DNA of 7,368 nt from Clostridiales bacterium. Lineage in GTDB: Bacteria; Bacillota; Clostridia; Oscillospirales; Acutalibacteraceae. The stretch lies in NCBI GenBank assembly GCA_014799585.1, contig JAAVHU010000036.1, positions 1 to 7,368 on the forward strand, in the 5' to 3' direction. This document shows positions 1 to 5,295 of this stretch, one piece after another. Both the position numbers and the translations under genes were made by a program. Position 1 is the first letter of the stretch, and each line of letters opens with the position of its first letter. The notes under the pieces were generated by a model, which was not told where the DNA came from, ran no database searches, and saw only the letters and a program-made list of their open reading frames with translations.

Positions 1-797
1 AGGTTGGTGATGTTATTGTTTCAATAAATAATCAAAAGGTGTATTCCTCTGATGAGGTTGAAAACATTTTAAATGATAATAATGGCAAAGACTATATTAT
101 TTCCATTAAACGCGGAGAAGAATATAAAACATTTCAGCTAAGTCCTGTTTATCTTGATAATGAAGGCTGTTATAAAGCGGGTATGTGGGTTCGTGATTCA
201 ACGGCAGGTATAGGCACGGTAACCTTCTTTAATAAGGAAATGGGAACTGTGGCGGCTCTTGGCCATCCTATAACGGATGTGGATACAGGAGAAATTATGC
301 CCATTTTAAATGGAGAGGCTGTGGAAACAACGGTAACCTCTGTTATAAAATCAAGTTCAAACGAAACAGGTTCTTTGTGCTGCGATTTTTTAAACAAATC
401 AATAGGCAGTCTTTATAAAAATACAAATATGGGTATTTATGGAAAGTATAGTGAAAAAATAGATTTGTCTGCTTATTCTGAATATGAAATCGCTTCTCCT
501 CAGGAAGTAGAAAAGGGTTTTGCCCAGATAATATGCACTGTTGATGATGAGGGTCCTCAGGTGTATTCGGCGGAAATAGTTAAAATTTCTTTTAATGATG
601 AAGTGAAAAATATGATAATTAAAATAACCGATGATAAGCTGATTGAAAAAACAGGCGGCATTATTCAGGGTATGAGTGGTACACCTATTATTCAGAATGG
701 AAAGCTTATCGGCGCTATAACGCATGTTATTGTCAATAATCCTCTAAAAGGGTATGCTATATTTTCTCAAACAATGCTGGAAGAAAGTGAATATTAG
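1..797 (+). CDS. spoIVB: SpoIVB serine peptidase, 3' part (5' end outside window)
   Basis: SpoIVB is a forespore-made S55 family serine peptidase, secreted into the space between the two spore membranes. There it cleaves the SpoIVFA/BofA complex and so triggers pro-sigma-K processing. The reading frame is open from base 3. It begins with the end of a PDZ domain (GDVIVSINNQ, then a DEVENIL helix), so the true start lies upstream; the GTG at 39 is internal. The protease domain follows. The catalytic His lies in ALGHPITDVDTG (His codon 264-266) and the nucleophile Ser in GGIIQGMSGTPI (Ser codon 675-677). A TDDK Asp 15 residues before the Ser is the likely third catalytic residue, by analogy with the Bacillus enzyme. 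All three are present, so the enzyme should be active. The gene ends with TAG, 238 bases before spo0A, in the usual spoIVB-spo0A order. Ile ATA codons and A/T third positions are common, unlike the ribosomal genes downstream. Confidence 0.93.
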   Translation, partial: VGDVIVSINNQKVYSSDEVENILNDNNGKDYIISIKRGEEYKTFQLSPVYLDNEGCYKAGMWVRDSTAGIGTVTFFNKEMGTVAALGHPITDVDTGEIMPILNGEAVETTVTSVIKSSSNETGSLCCDFLNKSIGSLYKNTNMGIYGKYSEKIDLSAYSEYEIASPQEVEKGFAQIICTVDDEGPQVYSAEIVKISFNDEVKNMIIKITDDKLIEKTGGIIQGMSGTPIIQNGKLIGAITHVIVNNPLKGYAIFSQTMLEESEY

Positions 798-871
798 GTT
801 AAGCTGTCAAAAACGAAGCTAATTTGTAAAAATATGTTGTAATATTATTCACAATGTCTTTTTTATTATTT

Positions 872-926
872 ATTTATCAAAGATTGAAATTTATCAAAAA
901 ATCGTAGAATTTATCAAGAATTATCA
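872..926 (+). repeat. Four phased TTATCA repeats, Spo0A-box-like
   Basis: TTATCA occurs at 874-879, 891-896, 911-916 and 921-926. The first three copies sit in a perfect ATTTATCAA (872-880, 889-897, 909-917). Starts are 17, 20 and 10 bases apart, so the last three lie on one face of the helix. Copies 1 and 2 read TTTATCAAA, matching 8 of 9 positions of the published Spo0A box TTTGTCRAA; copy 3 matches 7 of 9. The mismatch is always A for the G at position 4. Lying 50-100 bases upstream of the spo0A -35, they could be an autoregulatory Spo0A site or a site for another regulator. The spacer is very AT-rich, which raises the chance of coincidence. Confidence 0.45.
883..912 (+). promoter_or_regulatory. 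Weak candidate sigma-H promoter
   Basis: The -10-like GTAGAATTT (904-912) fits the sigma-H consensus RNNGAATWW. The -35-like ATTGAAATT (883-891) matches RNAGGAWWW at 7 of 9 positions, with a 12-base spacer. Sigma-H promoters drive spo0A in Bacillus, so the place is sensible. However, both elements overlap the TTATCA repeats and the region is AT-rich, so this may be chance. Confidence 0.2.
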
Positions 927-973
927 CAAAAAACAGATGGGAAAAAAAATCACAAGAAATTTTGAAAAACCTC

Positions 974-1002
974 TTGCAAAAGTTTAACTTATATGGTAAA
1001 AT
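974..1002 (+). promoter_or_regulatory. Sigma-A type promoter of spo0A
   Basis: TTGCAA (974-979, 4 of 6 to TTGACA) is followed after 17 bases by TAAAAT (997-1002, 5 of 6 to TATAAT). Transcription would start near 1009, giving a leader of about 27 nt. The bases leading into the -35 (962-979) match those of the S10 operon promoter (2011-2028) at 15 of 18 positions, which supports this as a real vegetative promoter. Confidence 0.7.
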
Positions 1003-1009
1003 CGTGAAA

Positions 1010-1022
1010 CAAAGTCACTTTG
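1010..1022 (+). promoter_or_regulatory. Perfect inverted repeat in the spo0A 5' leader
   Basis: CAAAG-TCA-CTTTG is a perfect 5-bp inverted repeat with a 3-base loop. It sits just after the predicted transcription start, and its last base is the first G of the ribosome binding site GGGAGG (1022-1027). It could be a small operator, or a 5' hairpin that stabilises the mRNA or hinders ribosome access. At this length chance cannot be excluded. Confidence 0.35.
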
Positions 1023-1035
1023 GGAGGTTTTTAGT

Positions 1036-1806
1036 ATGAAAAATAATTTAAGAGTACTTATTGCCGATGATTCTGCATCTTTCGGCAAAGAATGTAAGAA
1101 AGAGTTGGAAGCAGCAGGTTTTGATGTTGTGCTTACAGGGAAAGATGGTATGCGTGTAATGTCGCTTCTTGATACACAGCACTTTGATGCTGTATTAATG
1201 GATGTGTTTATGTCAAATGCTGATGGTGTAGATGTGCTTGAACATATTACAGCTTCGCTTGCTGAAAAGCCGCTTGTTCTTCTGATTTCAGCAATGGATA
1301 ATGCTGAGTTTGAAGAACAGATGATAAACGCAGGAGCCGATTATTATTTTATAAAGCCTGTAACTGCGCATTCTGTTGCGAAAAGAATTGAACGTCTTAC
1401 ATCTTGGAAATCAGAAAAGAAAAAGCGCTTGTCAACTGAATATTCTGAAAACGATATTGATATTGTTATTTCAGATATTATGCGTCAAATTGGTGTTCCT
1501 GCACATATCAAAGGTTATCTCTATCTTCGCACATCAATTAAGCTTTGCGTTGAAGATAATGAAATGCTTGGCTCTGTAACGAAACTCCTTTATCCAACCG
1601 TTGCTAAAATGTATAATACAACCTCTTCCAGAGTGGAACGTGCAATCCGTCATGCGATTGAGGTTGCTTGGGACAGAGGCGATGTGGACGTCCTTTCTTC
1701 CTATTTTGGCTATACAATTCAATCTCAAAGAGGTAAGCCGACAAATTCCGAATTCATCGCAATGATTGCCGATAAGCTCAAACTCTCAATGCGTCAAGGT
1801 GCATAA
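1036..1806 (+). CDS. spo0A: Sporulation response regulator Spo0A
   Basis: Spo0A is the master transcription factor of sporulation; when phosphorylated it binds 0A boxes to activate early sporulation genes and repress others. The 256-aa product is near the family length (267 in Bacillus subtilis). The receiver domain spans about residues 5-122, with acidic-pocket Asp11/Asp12, phospho-acceptor Asp56, the Thr/Ser switch position Ser85 and Lys107 in FIKP. A charged linker (about 123-140) leads to the DNA-binding domain (about 141-256). Its recognition helix [15 protein letters not shown] and the C-terminal [14 protein letters not shown] are essentially canonical, so box specificity should be conserved. 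One oddity: the usual Pro four residues after the phosphorylated Asp (D-x-x-M-P) is Ser60. The ATG at 1036 follows GGGAGG by 8 bases. It lies downstream of spoIVB but has its own promoter and terminator. Confidence 0.97.
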   Translation: MKNNLRVLIADDSASFGKECKKELEAAGFDVVLTGKDGMRVMSLLDTQHFDAVLMDVFMSNADGVDVLEHITASLAEKPLVLLISAMDNAEFEEQMINAGADYYFIKPVTAHSVAKRIERLTSWKSEKKKRLSTEYSENDIDIVISDIMRQIGVPAHIKGYLYLRTSIKLCVEDNEMLGSVTKLLYPTVAKMYNTTSSRVERAIRHAIEVAWDRGDVDVLSSYFGYTIQSQRGKPTNSEFIAMIADKLKLSMRQGA

Positions 1807-1832
1807 TGTATAATAATGATATAAAATAATTA

Positions 1833-1870
1833 AACTGCCGATGCTTTGTTAGTCGGCAGTTGTTTTATTT
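1833..1870 (+). terminator. Intrinsic terminator after spo0A
   Basis: AACTGCCGA (1833-1841) pairs perfectly with TCGGCAGTT (1853-1861) around an 11-base loop, followed by the T-rich tail GTTTTATTT. It starts 26 bases after the spo0A stop and should isolate spo0A transcription from the S10 operon. Confidence 0.9.
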
Positions 1871-2022
1871 AGATGAAAATTAATGGTTAAAAGAGCGTAT
1901 ACAATATGTAGCGTCACGAGCGATGACTCATACTAAATATAACCTTTAACATTCCTTGTGCAATTTAACAGAATTTTTTTGAAAAATATTGTAAGAAATT
2001 ACAAATTTTATTGAAAAAACTC
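1871..2022 (+). promoter_or_regulatory. Spacer with A/T-tract UP-like region before the S10 promoter
   Basis: No gene is visible here. Bases from about 1971 to 2020 are runs of A and T (a seven-T run at 1974-1980, then GAAAAA, AAATTTT and TTGAAAAAA) leading directly into the -35 box. That is the make-up of an UP element contacted by the RNA polymerase alpha C-terminal domains, as expected for a ribosomal-protein promoter. The upstream part (1871-1970) has only a weak GTCA/TGAC hairpin (1913-1927) and one copy of a TTAAAAGAGCG repeat (1887-1897). Confidence 0.5.
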
Positions 2023-2051
2023 TTGACAACGCTCTTTATATATAATATAAT
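2023..2051 (+). promoter_or_regulatory. Consensus sigma-A promoter of the S10 operon
   Basis: TTGACA (2023-2028) and TATAAT (2046-2051) are both perfect and separated by the optimal 17 bases. A second TATAAT (2041-2046) overlaps the first but would leave only a 12-base spacer, so 2046-2051 is the functional -10. Transcription should start near 2058. No other promoter of similar quality precedes rpsJ. Confidence 0.93.
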
Positions 2052-2139
2052 AGCCAAGCGTGTGGAAAAGCGTAATTATATATTTTATATATGAGTGCCT
2101 ATTTCTGCACAACCAGATATGCGTTGATGCCGGAGGTGG

Positions 2140-2167
2140 CGTTCAGTGTGTTTGCTTGCACTGAATG
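2140..2167 (+). promoter_or_regulatory. Leader hairpin with a possible antiterminator arm
   Basis: CGTTCAGTG (2140-2148) pairs with CACTGAATG (2159-2167), eight Watson-Crick pairs plus one G-U, around a 10-base loop. The 3' arm extended by one base, CTGAATGG (2161-2168), can also pair with TCATTCGG (2291-2298), the 3' arm of the leader terminator: 8 bp, two of them G-U. Its CTGAAT could also pair with ATTCAG (2219-2224). These pairings exclude each other, as expected of a switch, although the shared GAATG core may be coincidental. Confidence 0.4.
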
Positions 2168-2275
2168 GGAATTTCGGCGGAGTATGTCCGATTTTAAACC
2201 GGGCGAAATCATACCAGTATTCAGCTACCCGCAGGTGACTTGCGAACATCTGTGTCTGTGGGGATAAGTCTGCGC

Positions 2276-2303
2276 CCGAATGATATTGCGTCATTCGGTT
2301 TTT
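2276..2303 (+). terminator. Intrinsic terminator inside the S10 leader (attenuator)
   Basis: CCGAATGA (2276-2283) pairs perfectly with TCATTCGG (2291-2298) around a 7-base loop, directly followed by TTTTT (2299-2303). It lies about 240 nt after the predicted transcription start and 85 nt before the rpsJ ATG. With no gene between the consensus promoter and this element, it most simply serves as a conditional terminator controlling read-through into the ribosomal genes. Confidence 0.8.
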
Positions 2304-2388
2304 AAAAGAGCGGGGTTGAAACACACGGCAGGGTGGTAAGAAACAGCTGGTAAAGTATCGCACCAATATTTTTCAGGAGGAAAAGTAA

Positions 2389-2703
2389 ATGGCAGCAAGC
2401 AAAGTTAAGATCCGCATCAGACTTAAGGGTTATGATCACAATCTTGTTGATCAGGCTGCGGAGAAAATTGTTGAAACTGCAAAGAACACCGGTGCTCAGG
2501 TAAGCGGTCCTATCCCGCTCCCAACTGAGAAAGAGGTTATCACAATCCTTCGTGCTGTTCATAAGTACAAGGATAGCCGTGAGCAGTTTGAACAGAGAAC
2601 ACACAAAAGACTCATTGACATTCTCAGACCTTCAAACAAAACAGTTGAAGCTTTGACAAGTCTTGAGCTCCCGGCTGGCGTAGACATCGAAATTAAATTA
2701 TAA
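2389..2703 (+). CDS. rpsJ: 30S ribosomal protein S10
   Basis: S10 is a small-subunit head protein; it also acts as NusE in transcription antitermination complexes. The 104-aa product is full length (family 102-105). The N-terminal [12 protein letters not shown] strand, the [11 protein letters not shown] segment (40-50) and the signature [17 protein letters not shown] (63-79) are all present. The ATG follows AGGAGG (2375-2380) by 8 bases. It is the first gene of the operon, directly behind the structured leader, as in most bacteria. The next gene starts after 62 bases, one of the two long gaps in the operon. Confidence 0.98.
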   Translation: MAASKVKIRIRLKGYDHNLVDQAAEKIVETAKNTGAQVSGPIPLPTEKEVITILRAVHKYKDSREQFEQRTHKRLIDILRPSNKTVEALTSLELPAGVDIEIKL

Positions 2704-2729
2704 TCGAGTCGTAACGCGGTCGAGGTCAA

Positions 2730-2743
2730 GTTGGGAAACCAAC
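2730..2743 (+). promoter_or_regulatory. GAAA-tetraloop hairpin in the rpsJ-rplC spacer
   Basis: GTTGG-GAAA-CCAAC forms a 5-bp stem capped by a GNRA tetraloop, 10 bases before the rplC ribosome binding site AAGGAGG (2752-2758). Two more CCAA copies follow (2743-2746 and 2750-2753), the last one touching the ribosome binding site; each could compete for the TTGG arm. It may be an mRNA stabiliser, a protein-binding site or a weak translation control element. Confidence 0.4.
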
Positions 2744-2765
2744 CAATAACCAAGGAGGAAAAAAT

Positions 2766-3398
2766 ATGAAAAAAGGTCTAATCGGTAAGAAAATCGGCAT
2801 GACTCAGATTTTCACTGCTGAAGGAAAAGTTATTCCTGTAACAGTTGTTGAAGCTGGTCCATGCGTAGTTACCCAGAAGAAGACAATGGAGAGCGATGGC
2901 TACGAAGCAGTTCAGGTTGGCTTTGGCGATGTTAAAATCAACAAAGTAAATAAGCCAATGAAGGGTCACTTCGATAAGAACGGCGTTGCTCCTAAGAAAA
3001 CACTTAAAGAGTTCCGTCTTGAAGATTGCTCAGCTCTTAATGTTGGCGATATCATCAAGGCAGACACATTCGCTGAAGGCGAAATCGTGGATGTTAAGGG
3101 AACTTCAAAGGGCCACGGAACAGCCGGCGCAATCAAGCGTTGGAACTTCTCAAGACTCCGTGAAACTCACGGTACTGGTCCTAATGCAAGACATCAGGGT
3201 TCACTCGGTGCTTGCTCAAGTCCTTCAAGAGTATTCAAGGGCAGAAAAATGGCAGGTCATTACGGTCACGAAACAGTAACAATTCAGAACCTCACAGTTG
3301 CTAAGGTTGATGCAGAAAACAATCTTATCGCAATTAAGGGTGCTATCCCTGGTCCAAAGGGCGGAATTGTTGTTATCGCAGACGCAGTTAAAGCTTAA
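2766..3398 (+). CDS. rplC: 50S ribosomal protein L3
   Basis: L3 is a primary 23S rRNA-binding protein; its long extension reaches toward the peptidyl transferase centre and it helps start 50S assembly. The 210-aa product matches the family length. It opens with [13 protein letters not shown], typical of bacterial L3, then KGTSKGHG (111-118), and the extended loop (about 126-170) with [14 protein letters not shown] and [10 protein letters not shown]. In E. coli this loop carries a methylated Gln in GQNQTP; here the equivalent stretch is GACSSP, with no Gln, so that modification cannot occur. The ATG follows AAGGAGG (2752-2758) by 7 bases. rplD begins 18 bases downstream. Confidence 0.98.
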   Translation: MKKGLIGKKIGMTQIFTAEGKVIPVTVVEAGPCVVTQKKTMESDGYEAVQVGFGDVKINKVNKPMKGHFDKNGVAPKKTLKEFRLEDCSALNVGDIIKADTFAEGEIVDVKGTSKGHGTAGAIKRWNFSRLRETHGTGPNARHQGSLGACSSPSRVFKGRKMAGHYGHETVTIQNLTVAKVDAENNLIAIKGAIPGPKGGIVVIADAVKA

Positions 3399-3416
3399 CG
3401 AAAGGAGAGATAAATA

Positions 3417-4040
3417 ATGGCACAGGTTCAGGTTTATAACCAGGAAGGTCGTAAGACTTCAAAATTAGAACTTGCAGATTCAGTATTTGGTATTGAACCA
3501 AATAAGAATGCAATGCATCTTGCAGTTGTCAGCTATCTTGCTGCACAGCGTCAGGGCACACAGTCAACTCTCACTCGTTCAGAAGTATCAGGTGGCGGTG
3601 CTAAGCCTTGGAGACAGAAGGGTACAGGTCGTGCTCGTCAGGGTTCAACAAGAAGCCCACAGTGGACACACGGCGGTATTGCTCTTGGTCCTAAGCCAAG
3701 AAAGTATAAAGTAACTTTAAACAAGAAAGTTAAGAGACTTGCTATGAAGTCTGCACTTTCAAGCAAGGTTGCTGAATCAGAAATGATGATTCTTAACAAA
3801 TTAGAGCTTGAAGGCATCAAGACAAAAACTATGGTTGATGTTTTCACAAAGCTTAAAACAGGAAAGAAAGTTCTTCTTGTTCTTCCTGAAAACAATGATG
3901 TAATCTACAAGAGTGCTCGCAACATTGAGGGCGTTAAGGTAGTTACAGTTAACACACTTTGTGTTTATGATATTCTTAACTGCAACAACATTGTTGTACT
4001 TAAGGATGCAGCAAAGAAAATTGAGGAGGTATATGCATAA
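3417..4040 (+). CDS. rplD: 50S ribosomal protein L4
   Basis: L4 binds 23S rRNA early in assembly, and its long loop lines the peptide exit tunnel near the macrolide site. In E. coli it also represses the S10 operon through the leader RNA, which makes it one candidate ligand for the leader upstream; this is inference. The 207-aa product equals the usual Gram-positive length. The tunnel loop covers about residues 52-97, with conserved GGGAKPWRQKGTGRARQGS and GPKPRKY. The C-terminal globular part holds LLVLPENND (153-161). The ATG follows AAAGGAGA. The TAA stop overlaps the rplW ATG by one base (TAATG), consistent with translational coupling. Confidence 0.98.
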   Translation: MAQVQVYNQEGRKTSKLELADSVFGIEPNKNAMHLAVVSYLAAQRQGTQSTLTRSEVSGGGAKPWRQKGTGRARQGSTRSPQWTHGGIALGPKPRKYKVTLNKKVKRLAMKSALSSKVAESEMMILNKLELEGIKTKTMVDVFTKLKTGKKVLLVLPENNDVIYKSARNIEGVKVVTVNTLCVYDILNCNNIVVLKDAAKKIEEVYA

Positions 4041-4336
4041 TGAAAACTGCTCAGGATATTATTCTTAAGCCAATCATTACAGAAGAGTCTATGACTGGTA
4101 TCATGGTAAAGAAATATACCTTCAAGGTTGCTAAGGATGCAAACAAAATTGAAATCGCAAAGGCTATTGAAACTGTTTTCCCTGGTGTTAAAGTTGCCAA
4201 GGTAAACACAATGAATGTTCGTGGTCATGAGCGTCGTCAGGGTATCCACAGTGGCTACACTCCATCTTGGAAAAAGGCTATCGTTACCCTTACAGAAGAT
4301 TCAAAGGAAATTGAATTCTTCAACGATATGATGTAA
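4040..4336 (+). CDS. rplW: 50S ribosomal protein L23
   Basis: L23 sits at the tunnel exit on the 50S surface, where it docks trigger factor and the signal recognition particle. The 98-aa product has DIILKPIITEES at the N-terminus, the YTFKVAKDANKIEIAKAIE helix region (26-44) and the basic extended loop (about 58-80) that contacts 23S rRNA. The start overlaps the rplD stop by one base. Its ribosome binding site GAGGAGG (4023-4029) lies inside the rplD coding end. A spacer of 106 bases follows, the longest intergenic gap within the operon. Confidence 0.98.
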   Translation: MKTAQDIILKPIITEESMTGIMVKKYTFKVAKDANKIEIAKAIETVFPGVKVAKVNTMNVRGHERRQGIHSGYTPSWKKAIVTLTEDSKEIEFFNDMM

Positions 4337-4442
4337 TCATAACCCTTATATATAATAGTATAGCGAAAATGAGAATATTTCGGATGATGAGGTATGATGA
4401 GTGCCATCTCATCGCAAAGTTATCCGGAAAGGAGAAATAATT
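4337..4442 (+). promoter_or_regulatory. rplW-rplB spacer with stable hairpin and possible weak promoter
   Basis: CGGAT (4381-4385) pairs with ATCCG (4422-4426), and stacked inside it GATGAG (4386-4391) pairs with CTCATC (4408-4413), leaving an 8-base bulge on the 3' side. The outer stem ends just before the rplB ribosome binding site (AAAGGAG, 4428-4434), and upstream TTT (4378-4380) could pair with its AAA. A consensus TATAAT (4351-4356) lies upstream, but the -35 at 17 bases (ATGATG) matches only 3 of 6. The hairpin may control rplB translation or mark an mRNA processing site; the promoter is weakly supported. Confidence 0.45.
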
Positions 4443-5276
4443 ATGGCAATAAAGAATTATAAGCCGACTACTCCTTCAAGAAGAAATATGTCGGTTACAG
4501 ATTATTCTTCCCTCTCAAAAGTTGCTCCTGAAAGATCTTTGCTTGAACCACTCAGCAAAAAATCAGGCCGTAACTCTTACGGAAGAATTACTGTTCGTCA
4601 TCGCGGTGGCGGAAACAGAAGAAAATATCGTGTTATCGATTTCAAGAGACAGAGATTCGATATTCCTGCAGAGGTTAAAACAATCGAATACGATCCAAAC
4701 CGTTCAGCTCATATTGCTCTTATTCAGTATGAAGACGGTGTAAAGAGCTACATCATTGCTCCGGAAGGTCTTAAGGTTGGCGCAACAGTTGTTGCAGGCC
4801 CTAATGCAGATATTGTTGCAGGTAATGCTCTTCCTCTTAAGAACATTCCTGTTGGTACAATCGTTCACAATGTAGAGCTTTATCCTGGCAGAGGTGCTCA
4901 GCTTGCTCGTTCAGCAGGTAACAGCGCTCAGCTTATGGCTCTTGAAGGTCCTTATGCACTCCTCAGACTTCCTTCTGGCGAGCTTCGTAATGTTTCTTGT
5001 GAATGTATGGCAACAGTTGGTGTTGTTGGCAACACTGACCACGCAAATGTTAAAATCGGTAAAGCCGGCCGTAAGCGTAATATGGGCTGGCGTCCAACAG
5101 TTCGTGGTTCTGTTATGAACCCGAATGACCATCCACACGGTGGTGGTGAAGGTAAATCACCAATCGGTAGACCGGGACCTGTTACTCCTTGGGGTAAACC
5201 TGCTCTTGGCTACAAGACACGCAATAAGAAAAAAGCGTCTAACAAGATGATCGTAAGACGCCGCAACGGCAAATAA
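4443..5276 (+). CDS. rplB: 50S ribosomal protein L2
   Basis: L2 is one of the most conserved 50S proteins; it is needed for subunit association and lies near the peptidyl transferase centre. The start chosen is the ATG at 4443, giving [14 protein letters not shown] and 277 aa, the normal length, 8 bases after AAAGGAG. An in-frame GTG at 4401 would add 14 residues absent from the family and would lie inside the spacer hairpin. Visible landmarks are [17 protein letters not shown] (47-63), the SH3-like core with [14 protein letters not shown] (147-160), and the C-terminal signature [19 protein letters not shown] (225-243), with the His pair implicated in peptidyl transfer. The tail is strongly basic. 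rpsS starts 19 bases later. Confidence 0.98.
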   Translation: MAIKNYKPTTPSRRNMSVTDYSSLSKVAPERSLLEPLSKKSGRNSYGRITVRHRGGGNRRKYRVIDFKRQRFDIPAEVKTIEYDPNRSAHIALIQYEDGVKSYIIAPEGLKVGATVVAGPNADIVAGNALPLKNIPVGTIVHNVELYPGRGAQLARSAGNSAQLMALEGPYALLRLPSGELRNVSCECMATVGVVGNTDHANVKIGKAGRKRNMGWRPTVRGSVMNPNDHPHGGGEGKSPIGRPGPVTPWGKPALGYKTRNKKKASNKMIVRRRNGK

Positions 5277-5295
5277 GAAGAAAGGAGAAGATTAA

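Larger units (their letters stand above)
2058..2388 (+). ncRNA. Structured 5' leader of the S10 operon, candidate attenuator
   Basis: About 330 nt of transcribed leader precede rpsJ. The middle is clearly GC-richer (about 57% over 2121-2180) than the AT-rich promoter region, the usual look of a structured RNA in a low-GC genome. Visible hairpins are ATGCC/GGCGT with GGAGGT in the loop (2127-2142), CGTTCAGTG/CACTGAATG (2140-2167), ATTTCG/CGAAAT (2171-2209) enclosing CGGA/TCCG (2178-2190), CGCAGG-TGA-CTTGCG (2230-2244), and a terminator (2276-2303). The first two share bases and cannot form fully together. Position and layout suggest autoregulation by a ribosomal protein; in E. coli, L4 acts on the S10 leader, but I see no basis to name the ligand here. 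I do not recognise the RNA family. Confidence 0.65.

Noticed and set aside
39..41. GTG at 39 as the spoIVB start
   Set aside because: The frame is open upstream and encodes PDZ-domain sequence (GDVIVSINNQ), so this is an internal codon of a gene cut by the window edge.
399..725. 108-codon frame on the minus strand within spoIVB
   Set aside because: Shadow of a clearly conserved gene on the other strand, with no recognisable domain.
798..870. Terminator after spoIVB
   Set aside because: There is a T run at 859-864, but no stable stem precedes it; only weak 4-5 bp AT pairings are found.
2091..2267. 58-codon frame on the plus strand in the S10 leader (ATG at 2091)
   Set aside because: No ribosome binding site precedes the ATG (only AT-rich sequence), and the frame crosses the proposed hairpins; most likely a by-product of structured RNA.
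2085..2366. 93-codon open frame on the minus strand across the S10 leader
   Set aside because: It runs antisense through the hairpins and terminator, has no family resemblance that I recognise, and lies in an RNA that explains the base composition better.
4401..4442. GTG at 4401 as the rplB start
   Set aside because: It would add 14 residues not found in L2, lies in a hairpin and lacks a good ribosome binding site; the ATG at 4443 has AAAGGAG and gives the normal length.
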